A stretch of DNA of 64,000 nucleotides from Perilla frutescens. Its lineage: Eukaryota > Streptophyta > Magnoliopsida > Lamiales > Lamiaceae. The translations under genes and the position numbers were made by a program. Positions 1 through 13,130 of this stretch are shown here, piece after piece. How positions within the stretch are numbered: the first letter of the stretch is position 1; the number at the start of each line of letters is the position of its first letter. The DNA lies in assembly GCA_026008535.1 (NCBI GenBank), contig BRKX01000011.1, positions 46,980,183-47,044,182 of the forward strand, written 5' to 3'. The notes below the pieces were generated by a model, which worked only from the letters and a program-made list of their open reading frames with translations, made no database searches and was not told the DNA's origin.

Positions 1-1830
1 GGTTTCTTGCTTTCAGCATGATTTTGTGTTTGTGATTGATGTAGTCCTACATTTACCCTGCTCTATTGTGGCTGTGATATCTGTCTGTGATACCTCTAAT
101 TGTGTTATTTGCATTTCCTGTGTTTTTTGGATGATTTGTTTCATGATTATTGTTGTTTGATTAATGCCATGAATTAGTAATGATGCTTCTGGATGGATTC
201 ATTCCTATGACTAATTTGATTAGTAAGGTTAATCGGTTTTGCCATTTTTCAACAATGGTAGAATCTATTGTAGAATCAATTATTTTCATTTACTGCCATT
301 GTCATTTTTTGTTGAGAATGATATCATACTTTGTTTTTTGTTGAGAGTATGATATCATGCGTTACGCTATGTAGTGGAATACATATTGATATTCATTGGA
401 TATGGTGCTATGTGTTGATGCACTCGTAATATGGAATAGACCGATGTTGTTAGCCTCTTTTATCGTTTTATGGTCATGGTTGATATATATGGTTCGTGAT
501 GACACTATTAAAAACTTATATGCCACACTTAGTGACATAATGTGTGTAATATGTTTTGTCGCGATGATGAATTTTTCTTAATTTGAGCACCTATGTCATC
601 TTTTTGTGGTTGAGCGAGCTTAATTCCTTCACAGTCTTTAAGTGATAAATTTCTTATTATACTTCGAAGATACAATTATTTCTCCATTCGCCAGCTCAAT
701 GGATTATATTAATTTCTTTTTAGGAAAAATAAGATCACCTATATTGCCGCATTAAAAATAGTGATTGTGGTGGTTGGTACGTTTTCTGATGTGTGTGTGA
801 CAGTGAAATGCACACACTCGTATATTTGTAATTATGCATAAGGAAAATCGGTCTATCAACAATATATTGTTGACAATTGTGGTTTGCTTCAGAATATTGC
901 AAATAATTTTGCTTTTAGAATGGAAATTCTTGGTTTTATTCTCTATTTAACAATGAACTTGGTTTCTCATTGATGGTGTTTGAAGTATGAATGCATATCT
1001 TGAATATAAACTATTTTTAAAAGTTGAAGTGCAATAACCATGTTTTTGTTAGGTATTTGAATGGTACACATGACGTCGTATATGTCTAGTAGCACATAAT
1101 GGAATTAATGTATGTTCAATAAATCCCATTTTCGTCAGGTTGATAAGTTTATGTAAATGTTCAAATTTGGAAAAATATTATATTCTCGATATAAGCATAG
1201 ATTATGGACATTTTCAAAGGAAAGAAAGGGAAGGAAAATGTTTTGAGTGTGGATTAATTTCAGCATGATTTGATATTTTACCTCATATGAATAGTGTGCC
1301 CTTTGTTTTAGAAGTCTCAGCAAATTTAGCCTCAATTTCTAACTTTCCTTTGAGTCGTCTGATTTGATATCTTTTTTGATACTCCCTCTGTTTTTCTTAA
1401 TTGATGTTTTAGAATTTTCCAGAAAAATAAGATGTAAATTAATGTTGCAACTTACAAGTATACCCTCTCTCATCTATATATTTGATGGAAGAAATCTTAT
1501 CTATTAGCGGTAAGGTAGTTGTAAGAGATTTTATAGGATTTTGATAGGGGTAAAATTGAGAACGAGTGTGTGAAAATATGGGAAACATCAAATATTTTGA
1601 CTTTTGAAACAAGTTAAAACTCCCAAACGTCAATTAAAAAAATAGGAGGGAGTATTTTCTTAAATATAAATGATATGCTTCCTGGTTGAGGTCTGGTCAG
1701 ATATTTTTTTACATTGCTTTTCCTCTCTTTTATTTTGAAGTTATTCATCATTGTAAAAAACTACCAGCATTCTTGTCGGCTACTCTCATGTTTATGATCT
1801 TTATTGAAAAAGTGTTGTTCTGATTGATAG
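1..1830 (+). other. Intron of the KH gene upstream of its first visible exon
   Basis: AT-rich and without convincing exons. Because the N-terminal exon of this family is missing, the stretch is read as intron up to the acceptor at 1829-1830. It contains a Stowaway-like MITE (1382-1652). The short open frames here have no recognisable coding character. Confidence 0.7.
1382..1652. mobile_element. Stowaway-like MITE in KH gene intron
   Basis: Ends match the Tc1/mariner Stowaway type: CTCCCTCTGTTTTTCTTAATT at the left and AATTAAAAAAATAGGAGGGAG at the right are imperfect inverted repeats. TA dinucleotides flank both sides (1380-1381 and 1653-1654), the expected target duplication. Length is 271 bp with no coding capacity. 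Confidence 0.85.
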
Positions 1831-4800
1831 AAATACTCAGAGTTTCTGGAAGAATCTCCAACCATGGGTTTAATGACTACGACAGACTACAACGTGGTAG
1901 TCCTAATCCCGTGCCTTCTCTGGATGTGATGCCTGATGTTGGTGGAAAAAGTTTAGGTAGCTGGAATGGAAATTGCTGGAACAACATGCAGCATGAGGTG
2001 AGCTGAGATCCATGGCTAAACAGACATGAAACCTACATTTTATCTTTGTGTACCCTTTTCTAGACACCAATTCTTCTGGATCCTCTCAAATGTCAAATAT
2101 GCTTTTTAACTGAACTATTCATGAGTAGGTTAGTGCAATTATCCAGATCAGTCCCTGAGATTCATACTGTTTAGTTGAGAAATGTGTGCACTCAATACAC
2201 ATGCACGATAAGTAAACCTAACGTACAACTTAATGATCTACAGTGTTGGTGTACCTGTGGCTCATTATTTCATTGACTTGAAATCTGGGGCCTTTTTTTT
2301 AGTATTCATACACACTAGGCAAGCAAAGGGTGCTTGGTACTAGAATTTTTGAAGAATAGATTGAACATTGTTAGGCAACAGAAAAAAAAGGGATGTTAGT
2401 TTTGTAAATTTCTTTTATAACGTATTACATGGGTGAATTGACCTGCTTATGCCTTGCAAATGGTGGCACGAATAAGTTACTTCAAGAATTCAAATAATCT
2501 GTGCACCTCAAAAGGCTAAAAAACGTTCGCCTTTTTTCACTTCAAAACTGCTCTCAATTTCTATTTTGGAGAAAGTGATATTCTCATACGCACCTTAATA
2601 TAACTTGTTCAAATTAAGGAAGAGAATGTAGAGATTAAGTTGTCTTTCCAGCTGTCACGCTAAGTTATAACACTAAAGCCAATGTTAGAATCTGACAATG
2701 AACAAAATGTTGTAGGTTCATCAATTTGTAACTTTATTTAAGTGTTGGTCTGATACATTCCTCCAATCTTAGGCCGTGCTTGCTTGAATGTGTAGATTTC
2801 TGCTTTTGCTACCCATATATACTCTCAAATACGTTTACAATTATTGCGCAAGGTATCTTGTTTTGGTGAGAGATGATGTATGCCTATTTTACTATTTTTT
2901 CTTTGAAAATTTTCAAGTCAAAGAGTGACGGTAATTTCAGTGTTCCATAGTTGAAATTTTCACAGATTGCATGCTCAGAAACAATGAATGCATGAAACTC
3001 AATTGAAGATTAAAGTGACCTAATTTGTGCACTTGAAGTATTTGCTATTCTTTGATACCCCGCATATGATATTTTCTGTTGCTGTCATGATGCTCCCTTA
3101 ACAAAAGTGACTTAAGATCTGAAATTGCCTGATGAAGGCTCATAATATTCCCCCTTTAATATATGAACTAACCTGAGAAATAGGTTAAAACTAGATTGAT
3201 GTTTTATAATTCATTCTACTCTAATATCTGTTGACTAATGAAAATTAATAAACAATATAAAATAGTATTGTAGTGTAGAAAGTACAGCTATGAAAATATA
3301 GCTTATACCTGAAGTTCTGAAGACTACTCCTCCAATATGTGCAGGATTTCTTTTCAACATCTAAAATTTTTCGATTTGATTTCAACCACCGCTGTAATTT
3401 GAGTTATGAAATCAGCCACCAGTTGGGTTGGATGGTTCTAGATATGAGAAGCAAAAGGTTTTTTCATTCATAGTGTGGTACCTTTTCTGATTGTATTAGT
3501 AGAGGAACTCTAGAGAGCTGGGTGGGTTTCCAATTTGTTATGTGCATAGTCAAATATATTGCCAGAACCTACTTCATGTTCAAACAGATACTCGTAAAGT
3601 AACCTTTTCAAGCAACTATATTAGGCATCTTTTGCTTCTGTGGCATGCGCACTGTACTTGCACTAGAGAATAAAAATATTTGAGAAAAGACACTGGCTCA
3701 TCTGTCCATTGTGAGATCTTCTTCGTTTCTTTTCCATTAATTACTTGAATTTCGTGACATTCGGAATCTTACTTAATATTCTATGTTTAGTGTGGATGCC
3801 ACTCGTTGTACTAAGCATTCGTTTCCCTTTGCAGCAGAGATTAGGAGGTCCACAGGGTATGACCATAGATTGGAAACCGCCTGGAAGTCCTAGTTCATTC
3901 TTAGTAAAGCGGGTGTTACGCTTGGACATACCAGTTGAAAGATATCCAAATGTAAGCCTTTGGAAATTTCTCCTGCTTTGACTTTAATTGAGCACGAGGG
4001 TGATCTTGCAGATCAGCTAATCTGGAATCCTTCTAAGTTTGATAAATTGTTTCTGGACATCAGTTCAATTTTGTGGGAAGGCTTTTAGGTCCTCGGGGAA
4101 ATTCCTTGAAGCGTGTGGAAGCTTCTACTGGTTGTCGTGTCTTTATCAGGGGAAAGGGTTCAATAAAAGATGCTGACAAGGTAAAGTTCTTCCTTCTGTC
4201 TTGAAAATTGAGATTACATATTGACACTGTCCTATACTATACCACCCCTGTGACTCTGTGAGTGTATATATAATGTGGGTAAGCTGAACATGAAATTGAT
4301 TCCATGATGTATAATCCACATATTCTACTATGAGACCTTCATTTGCCGACAAGGATGCTTATAATCTCGTTCATGACAATTATGTCTTAATGTCTTCTAT
4401 TGAAGGAGGAGAGCCTGAGGGGAAAACCAGGCTACGAACACTTGAACGAACCATTGCATATTTTAATTGAGGCGGAAGCGGCAGAAGTACCTGCTAGTGT
4501 TGTTGATGTACGACTGAAACAAGCGAAGGACATCATTGAAGAACTGCTCAAACCTGTGGTAGGTTCTGATGCTCATTCTTTTAACTTTTAAGCCACGACC
4601 TCCCGTTGAAATTGGACTCACATGAATAAATTCTGCTTCGTGATATGGTTGCTCTGTGTATCCCATCAGAAATAAATAAATTAACCTTGAAACTTCCTCG
4701 TAGTCTATGGATAATCTTTACGGCATCCATTGTTCAGGCTCATACAGACTAAAAGCTAATTATTATTATTATTATATGCTATTATCATTTTCTCTTCTCT

Positions 4801-5222
4801 GGCAAACTGCATGTTCACAATTTTGGCACGTAAAACCACAAGTTTGAGTTTCTGCCTAGTTATTTTGTAGAATATAATATGACCCATACATCTTAAGCTT
4901 GGAATTCGGGCAAGTTAACAGTGTATTAGATGATTAGATCATATCTGAACTGCAAGATTAAAAGGCTCTAAGCACTGGGCTGGTTTCAACTTTCGAAGTT
5001 GAAGTTTTTGCATTATTCATTTAGGTAGGAAAATGACGATTCGATTAGTAAAACTAATTTCTTTTGCTGGAAATGCAGGATGAGTCTCAAGACATGTACA
5101 AGAGACAACAGCTTAGAGAATTAGCAATGCTTAACAATATTAAAGAAGAGAGCCCTCAACCAAGGGGAAGTGTGTCTCCCTTCAATTCCAGTGGACTAAA
5201 ACGTCCCAAAACCAGTTGGTAA
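1831..5222 (+). CDS. KH domain-containing STAR/SPIN1-like RNA-binding protein (5' partial)
   Basis: Five exons are visible at 1831-1997, 3835-3951, 4064-4180, 4406-4558 and 5079-5222 (TAA), all with AG/GT borders and compatible phases. The product would bind RNA through a single maxi-KH (GSG/STAR-type) domain and is expected in the nucleus. The first visible exon reads EILRVSGRIS, the usual start of exon 2 in this plant family. KH-domain landmarks follow: VKRVLRLDIPVERYPN, then FNFVGRLLGPRGNSLKRVE with the GxxG-like loop, TGCRVFIRGKGSIKD, and the QUA2-like tail KPGYEHLNEPLHILIEAE and DVRLKQAKDIIEELLKPV. The C-terminus RGSVSPFNSSGLKRPK is also typical. The N-terminal exon (about 55 residues in relatives, holding the STAR dimerisation helix) lies upstream of the window. 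Family members include rice SPIN1, linked to flowering control; that role is family knowledge, not shown here. No lesion was seen. Confidence 0.93.
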
Positions 5223-6273
5223 CAAACATCTCGTGTTTACCCCTGGTTTAGGTGTTCCTTGAGAAGCTGTGAATGTTCTAATGCCATATCATAGTCGAGA
5301 AGATGCATCTCCGATCCAATGTTGGCCATCGAGACTAGGCTCACCAAGGTGGCCATGAACTTGAAACGCGATAACAGTCACAATGGTTGTGGGAACGAAG
5401 ATCGGGAAAATGGATTGCTTTACTGCTTTTGTCAATATAGGTCCTCTTAGGGGAGTCTTGTATGATAATTATTGGATTAATTTGTTTCTTAACTAGTTTT
5501 TGCTTTGGCTCTTTTTTCTTTTCTTTTCTTTTCTTTTGGGGCTGGTAGAACATGCATTTTGAACTGGAGCCATTTCTCAGCCTACTATATGGTTTGAGTA
5601 TGTTTTTGGAACCTTATAAACTATTTGCTTATGACATCTTAGACATGTCATGACGATGATGTTGGTATGTATGGATCATTCATCGTGGCCTTATTACATC
5701 GTATAGTTGCCTAAAAAATAATGTTAGCTTTTGCTCTTTACCCTACCATTTTTTTTGGTCCTATTATTTTGCTTTTTAATTATGTCGACTACCGGAAGTT
5801 TTATTGTATTGAAACTTCCAATTTTATTAGGTCTACATTCTTGCATTTATTGAAGAAAACCATGTTAAAGAGAATTCCTACAAGCGTATGAGCGAAAGGT
5901 GAAAGAAACTTTTGAAAAAAAATAATCAAGGTTCGATAGTTGTACGATGCAAATTTTGCTTACAGTTAGTATAGTGTGCTACGAGAAACGAGTTAGTAAA
6001 ATAAGTTCAAATAGTTTCCCAAATCTGTTAGGTTCATGTCATATACATTTTCCCTTTATATCTGTTTGCGGATGTCAATAAGCTTAAAATTAATGTGTTG
6101 GCCTGAATAGACTAAGGAAACGGATGGTTAGGGTTCGAAAAATTATAGCCCGAAATGAATTCGGGATATTCATCATGAGATGTTTTGGCTGGTGGGTTGA
6201 TCGAGCTGCCCGATCGATTTTTTGATTGTCCGTTTGGGTGGCTTTGATGACCTTCAACATGCCGGTCATAATT
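5223..6273. other. KH gene 3' UTR and intergenic DNA
   Basis: The first 300-400 bases after the KH stop are probably 3' UTR, including a (TTTTC)n tract near 5515-5535. No single polyadenylation signal could be chosen. The rest is AT-rich with no gene seen, up to the target duplication of the MULE at 6274. Confidence 0.5.
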
Positions 6274-6750
6274 TTATGTAGAAGGGCTGGTCTCCTGTGC
6301 ATAAGGTGCATGGGCCGGCCCATGAGACGGGTCGGCCCATCAAATCGGATCCAACCCAGTTCCGTTAATTAAGCCCATATCTAAAAAAAAACAAAATAAA
6401 CACAGCCGAGAGAGAGAGAAGAAACCGCGACACACACGACGGCGAGAGGCGGATCGCCGACCTCATCCGACCGCCGCCACCATCAGCGCCGCCACCGGAA
6501 AGCCAGCACCACCACGCCGGAAGCTAGGACAGAAACATTACATTATATATTGAAGAAATTCAATTTTGATTCAGTTTTTTATCAAGCTCGGAAATTTCAA
6601 GGTAACACTCTATAATTCAATCAAACCTATTCAATTGTGTCCATTGTAGTTAGGAATTTATTTTTCAGATTCTTAGAATTGAATAATTTAGATTTTCGAA
6701 TTTTTTTTTGGGAATTTGAAAAATATACTTGGATGTGTATATTGCTTAGG

Positions 6751-7495
6751 ATGGATGAAATTAACATGAATGTGGGAAATTATTCGAAAGCTCTTGTGAT
6801 AATTGATGATTCTGACAGTGAGACAATCTCCATACGAGCACAATACGGAGGTAAAATTTTTACATAAACTGATCAGGTTTACCCCCACGACTCTGATACT
6901 GTACAATATTTTAATTGATACTTTCATGCACATTAGGTGATACTGTGAGCTTGTCTGGATCTCTAATTTGTATTCAAAGAGAAACCTTCGATGAGATGTA
7001 CGAGCTGTACTGCAAGTATCTAGGGAGGTTGGATTTGGGGTTAGGAAAAATACTCAAAGAACAAATAGTATTGGTGAGGTTATTGAAAAATACTATGTGT
7101 GCTCGAATGAAGGAGTTAAGAAAAAGGGCAAAGTTGGTGAATCTAGCAGTGATGATCAGATTAGTTTTCGGCAAATAACATCACGCGTACTGATTGCAAG
7201 GCATTCTTGAGGGTGAAGAAGAATGTCAAAAAGAAGCAGGGAGCGATCACCTGGTTGGCCAAACGTTGAAAGACCACATGAACTTTGTTAATGGGATGAG
7301 AATGAGTACAATTGAAGCTAAGGATGCAGAGACTCTTATTGACAGGTTCTGTCAAGAGGGGGTCGAAGATGGAGACTTCTTTTACAGGTTCAAGTTGAAC
7401 GGTGATGGAAGATTGTCTGATGTATTTTGGAGAGATTCCATGATGTGTGAAGAATTAAGGACCAACTTGAGTATCAAGGGCCAACTTGAAAAGGG
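6751..7495 (+). pseudogene. FAR1/FRS-like MULE gene fragment, frameshifted
   Basis: Exon 1 (6751-6851) encodes MDEINMNVGNYSKALVIIDD and ends at a GT donor. A second exon starts after an AG near 6937. It carries the FAR1 zinc-binding region in pieces: ETFDEMYELYCKY, then in another frame REVGFGVRKNTQRTNSIGE and YYVCSNEGVKKKGKVGE, then in a third frame TRTDCKAFLRVKKN, and finally RFCQEGVEDGDFFYRFKLN with DGRLSDVFWRDS. This order (C2H2-like FAR1 domain, then the region before the MULE transposase domain) is that of FAR1/FRS proteins and FAR1-type transposases. At least three frame changes and the loss of everything after the DVFW motif make it a pseudogene. It may once have been the transposase of its host element. 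Confidence 0.8.
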
Positions 7496-7498
7496 CTG

Positions 7499-9088
7499 AT
7501 GACACACCGTCGTTTTGATGTGCAAAATACACTTGCGGGTAAATAGTCCACAAATGCTTAATCTGCCCTCAACGGCTAGTATAGCTGGTGAAGACGGGTG
7601 TCGATCCCACGAGGAGTGTTCATAATCTTCTGTCTTTTCTTAGTTTTGGTTTGGGTTTTCAGTGTCACTCTAAAAACCTTGCTAATAAACTTAAACTAAC
7701 TAAGTGCTGAAAAGGAAATCACAAAAGAAAATATCAGTAATAAAAGTGCTCAAGTCAAAGCATCGAGTCATTCGGTAGGTATGCGCAATCCCGGGTAAAA
7801 TATATGTAATTACCACTACTACTCGTTGTGCCCACACTAGCAGAAAGGTCAAAAACCGAATCCCTATGGCCAAATATGGGTAATTGTCACTTTGAGGGTT
7901 AACCGGTTATAGAAAATGGATACGATCGGCCACTCCCCAATCACTTCTTACATTATATCGTATAGATGATGCGATCGGCACCTAGGGACCTAACTATACA
8001 GGAACCTAAGGAGAGAATCACACAAATGTTTTGCAAGTATAGCAGCTTTGAGGGCAAAAGTGACCCGATTCTAGTAGGTTTGACACGGTCTTGTGCCTGC
8101 ATATACTACTCAATCTTAACTACCAAAGCTGTCACCCCCGGACTTGTTACTATGCGGGTATCGAGGCATGATCACCAATACACTCCCACGTAACTAACAC
8201 TAGTACCAGTTAATTAGAAATGCGCGCTTTCATCTCCAACCACCCTTTACCTATGTCTAAGTGAAATACAAGTTAAGATTGTGAACCCTTAAGGCGTTAA
8301 AGTCCGATTACCTCATGCACATATTCTACCCTTAGACCATTACTTTGACTTGAACAGTGGATACTTAGCCACTAAACATAGAAACGAAAGTAAAAGCAAT
8401 GATAAGAGACATCTTACTTGGAAAGGAAATAACTGGATTAACTTCCGGGCCCAACCCCAGTTTTGCCAACAAAACAACTAAACTACCTTTATGCGGGCAA
8501 ACCGCCAGCTTCAGGCAGACAGAATATCCAGAAAATAAACTAAGTACGAAAACAGGAAATTGTATCTTCGTGGTGCAAAAAAACGTCGTCCCCGATATGA
8601 AAACAGATAAAAGTATTTATAGCCAAAATGAATTAAGGCTTCAAGCAGCTCAGATTTCACCCACGCAGGGGCTCTTGCACTCCTCCACTTCATCACGTTC
8701 ATGCTCCATGTTCTTCCTTGATTTTAGGAGTGATAGCAACAAACCCTAGCGCCTCCAGTAGCTTTCTGATGTCTCCACTTCCTTCCCAACGTGTTTGGAC
8801 CTCCCCAAGACTCGGAACTAACCGCCACATCACCTCCACATGCATAAAGGAGCTGGCCCACGATTCTGTTGCGTAATTCTCGCAACAACTTTGACTGGGT
8901 CCTCGACAGACAAATTAGTCATTTGTGCCCTCAGCATAAATAGCACCTGTCTGTGTCTGTTGTGGTGGTTTTGTGCCCTCATCTTCCTGTAATCAGTTTT
9001 ACCCCCAAAACTAGACTAGACTCTATACTAAACACTTAAAAAAGGTGTAAAAAGATAAAGGAAAAAACACGAAATTGAGTCTTCATCA
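7499..9088 (-). mobile_element. Unclassified 1.6 kb insertion inside the FAR1-like pseudogene
   Basis: The stretch has a base composition and texture unlike both flanks. It begins (with TG at 7497) TGATGACACACCGTCG and ends GTCTTCATCA. GCTG is present at both borders (7495-7498 and 9089-9092), a possible 4-bp duplication. The text GGGTGTCGATCCCACGAGG near 7600 resembles a sequence often seen in plant non-autonomous LTR-type repeats; that recollection is not proof. No open frame is credible. It probably reads on the minus strand, judging by the run of stops and the pyrimidine-rich right side. Class uncertain. Confidence 0.5.
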
Positions 9089-9829
9089 GCTGAAAGAAGA
9101 AGAAGAGCAATGTTGAAGGAAGCTCAAATGAGTTGAGTGAGTTTGGCTCCAAGACTCCCAATCCTCGTTTGTTTTAGGTCGATATCAGGTTGGTACTTGT
9201 CTTCAGCACAATTGATACTTTTATGCTTATTAAATGGTACCTATTCTATTTAACTGACTCACTTCTTAAATTTATTTTGCAGATTCTTGGATTGAAGATT
9301 ACTTATTTTTTAAATTTATCTTGGGATGTTTTAAGAGTTCAATTTGAATCAAAAATGTTGATTACTCTTGTAAAGTTTAAGAAGAAAAAGGCACTTCTCC
9401 ACTTGTAGTAGAAACTAAAGCTGTAATGGATGCATTAGCTAGTAGCAGTTGCATTTATTTGTGTTTTGTCCTTGTTTGCACTCCTGTGTAGTTAAGTTGT
9501 AATGGTGTTAGGTGATTGATTCTACCCTGCTTTGCTTTGCACATTCTATATGTATGAGCTGAAAAGGGAGTCCTTTAAACTCGATATATTGTGAAGCAGG
9601 AAAGATATAAGACCCTCTTTCTCTATTTGAGAATGAATTCAAAAAGACTACAAGGATCAATTTCATGCTTAGTATCTTTTAAAAGAGTACTTGTTTTTTA
9701 TTTAGGTTTTTTTTAGTTATGATAAAAAATGTTGTCCATGTTTGATAGCAGCTAAAAGAGTATATTAAGTCTTGAATTCAAAAAATGCATAAAAATACAC
9801 CTGCTGTGATTTTAAGATCCTTCTTAAAC

Positions 9830-11700
9830 TGATATTATATCTGTTTTTAAAAATGATACGTTTTTATTTTACAATTGATACATTTACGCTGAATGAATGA
9901 TACTCTTCAGGATGTAATGTTATTTTTTTTTAAATGTGATGGTTTTTAAATACACGAATGATACTAATATCATTTCTGAAAACAAATTTGACTTTCCTTA
10001 AAATCAATATACGTATATCAAATTACACCTCAGCATGGAATCAACAGTTACTTTTTTATTGAACATTTGATACTGTATAGATTAACAATTGGTACTGCGA
10101 TTGTATGTGTGAATAAATACAGGTCTTGTTTAATACATGTTATGCTAGTTATTAAAATGATAAAATTCAACATCAACCTGTATACTACATACAAAACCAC
10201 CATTCCATTCAATCAAAATAAATAATCCAAAAACATCCATTCACCAACACACATCCCATAAAAATAAAACAAGAACAGTATTTCAGCCCGTCTCCAACAT
10301 TATAACCAACTTCATGTAAACAAACCCAAACCACCAAATCCAAACAACCAAATCCAACACATCTAACAAATCTAAAGCACCACATCAAAATATTCATAAG
10401 TTTTGATCAAATATCCAGCGTAACACCACAAATATCCAAAAAATACATATAAACTTCTTACTCACTTCTTCTTCTTGTTCATGAATGAAAGCACCATCTT
10501 ATACACTTCGAATCTTAAATCATTTGCTCCAACAAGGGCAATATAAGGACAGTACAGGGCTCGAAGCTTCATTCGACCAACAGACTTCACGATAAAAAAA
10601 AACCAAAATATAAAACATCAAACACTTCGCGGTGACATTCACACACTTGGAAGCTTCTTGCTTCTTGGACACCTTCTTCTTCATTGAACAAACCTGATAT
10701 AAGTCAATGAAACCAAATATTAAAACACACAAACTATGAAAAATATAGATTACATAATTACTGTATGAAATAGTTTGATACTACTATGCATATAAAATGG
10801 TACTAATAAGCATACAGAGTGATACTACACCACACGATGATAAAAATATAGAAATATAAACCAATAACACTAACTAAACCAAAATGCATATAAAAATTGA
10901 ACCCATACATGCACATATAAAAAGCACAACATACTATACAATACAATACTTCAAATTTTGATACATATAGTGAACTCAAATAGTACAATTCTGTTTCAAG
11001 ATTGATACCCCATACAAAAAAATTATAAATTGCACACAGATAAAACATAAAACAAAATCGGATACTTGTAAGCATATGATTTAGTACTAATCAGCATCAA
11101 CATTGATATTCTATACAAAAAAAAGCACACAAATAAAATATAAAACAAAATCACTCTGATACTTGTATACATCTCATTTGGTACTAATCATCATGAAAAT
11201 TTTGAAAAAAAAAAATAGAAATTGCACACACATACAAAATATAAAACATAGAACATAGTTGATACTTGTATACATCTCATTTGGTACTAAACAACATGCA
11301 AATTGATACTCTATATACAAATGCATGCACATTTAAACAATGAAAGTGTCAAAACAAGATATAATAAACTTTAAAAACATAAACATCACATTTAACAAAA
11401 TATAACAGACAACCATAAATTGAAAATTTTGATACATGTTTATGATTCAATTGGTACTAATAAGCATTGTAGATGATACTTAAAATGATAATTCATATTA
11501 ATTATACACAATTTCAAATTAATCAGTCAAATCAACACATCAAATGGGACCAATCAGTTTATAATGTCATACTCAATACACAAAATTCAAAATGCACAGA
11601 AACGCGCAAAAATAAATATGTTATAAAATTTAGATACTCACACGTATCTCATCTGGTACTATTCATCAGTAACATTGATACTCCACAATAACATGGACAC
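9830..11700. repeat. Degenerate GATACT...GGTACTAA word field
   Basis: Short words recur at irregular spacing: GATACTTGTATACATCTCAT followed by TTGGTACTAA and CATCAACATTGATACTCTAT. Clear copies lie near 10970, 11050-11120, 11155-11190, 11260-11310 and 11425-11480, with looser ones from 9830 and to 11680. It fills the right half of the MULE and shows no coding signal except the minus-strand remnant at 10455-10700. Confidence 0.65.
10455..10700 (-). pseudogene. Exon-like remnant of unknown MULE-borne gene
   Basis: On the minus strand an acceptor-like CAG is followed by SMKKKVSKKQEASKCVNVTAK. After a T-rich interruption comes VKSVGRMKLRALYCPYI, then ALVGANDLRFEVYKMVLSF ending in a lysine run and a stop. 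The codons are G/C-richer than the surrounding word field, which is why it stands out. The family was not recognised. It could be the last exon of a gene carried by the element, now broken by the T-rich gap. Confidence 0.35.
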
Positions 11701-12817
11701 TATTCAAAAGAACATAGACGTAAAATAGTGTACACTGAACCCTAAACACATAAACATAACATCTGAACTACTATATAACATGCAAACATTAAAAGTAAAT
11801 GGGATAGATGTTTTTACCTCAAATGTTACACATAAGCATACTGAATAGTGCTTAAAATTACTATTCATAATACTTTTATAAAATTTCAAAATAAACCAAA
11901 CTAAACTACACATAAACTTTGGGAGAATAAAGAAAGTTAATTAGTCATTGATTGTACTCTTTACTTATATAGCAATAAACTTTCACTACACCATTTTCAT
12001 ACTCGCATCAGGTTTTTATGCCATGTAAAAACATGGAGATAAAACTAACCTCGATTCAAATTTTATTGACTCAGCTGAATCTCTACAAGGAAATCCTGCT
12101 CTGCTTCCTTGTCCTAGAATAAGTCATAGCACAATGAGTAGTTGTAGAAATAAAATATACACAAAACAACCCCATATAAAAGACCACTAAATTAACAAAC
12201 AAACTTTGAGAACAAAACAAAGCATAAATATAATACACCAAAAAAAGAAAGAAATTGGAAGGACTCCACCAAAAACAACAGCTAGAAATAGCAAGCATAT
12301 ATCTGAATTCATTTCGTACGAGTAACTATTTACATTAATTGAACTAATTAAGTAACTAAAGCACTTGAAATCAAAATCAAAGAGACACCAAATACCCGAG
12401 AACATAACCAGACGAGAAAAAAATCTGAAGAGAAAAAGGTCCATTTACGAGCAGATTAACACATCTCTTCCCAAGGTTTTATGATGGAAGGATGTTGGCA
12501 GAATAATTACTCAAATAAATCTAAACAATGAATACATTCAAATGCAAATTGCGATAACATGAAAAATTCAAACAAATAAACACTCATATTCTAATTTTTG
12601 AAAGGAAGAGAGAATATCATACAATTAACTCAACTAAATGAAGACAACAATTGTTAATCATAGAATTGAATTACCTCTAACAAATTATAATTTCGCTGGG
12701 AGAGAGAGAGAGACGCCGGGAACAGAAGACACGAACCACCAATCTCCGGGAGACAAAGGCGCAGCGACAGATGCTAAACACCGAACTTTGGAGAGAGAGA
12801 CACCGCGAGCGAGCTAG

Positions 12818-13130
12818 GGTTTGCAATCGGGGGTGAAGAATCGCGGTGAATATGAGGCGGCTAGGGTTTGGGGTTTGCCATCATGGGTGAAGAATTGCGG
12901 TGGAGATGAGCCGTCTAGGGTTTCGGGTTGGCAATCAGGGGTGAAGAATCGCGGTGGAGATGAGGCGGCTAGGGTTTGGGGTTTGTCATCAGGGGTGAAG
13001 AATCGCGGCGGAGATGAGCAGTCTAGGGTTTCAGGTTGGCAATCGGGGATGAAGAATCGCGGTGGAGATGAGGCGGCTAGAGTTTGCAGTCGAGGGTGAA
13101 GAATCGCGGTGGGAGGCGGCTAGGGTTTGC
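12818..13130. repeat. 54-bp minisatellite near the right end of the MULE
   Basis: About five and a half copies of a 54-bp unit containing GGGTGAAGAATCGCGGTGGA then GATGAGGCGGCTAGGGTTT. Two unit versions alternate (GGCGGCTAGGGTTTGG and the type ending GTCTAGGGTTTC), so the array grew as 108-bp pairs. The last copies are shortened. The period is a multiple of three, which keeps a frame open for 92 codons on + (12821-13099), but this is a consequence of the repeat and is not evidence for a protein. Confidence 0.85.

Noticed and set aside
12821..13099. 92-codon Gly/Arg/Asp-rich repeat protein
   Set aside because: The frame is open only because the 54-bp minisatellite is a multiple of three; no gene signals surround it.
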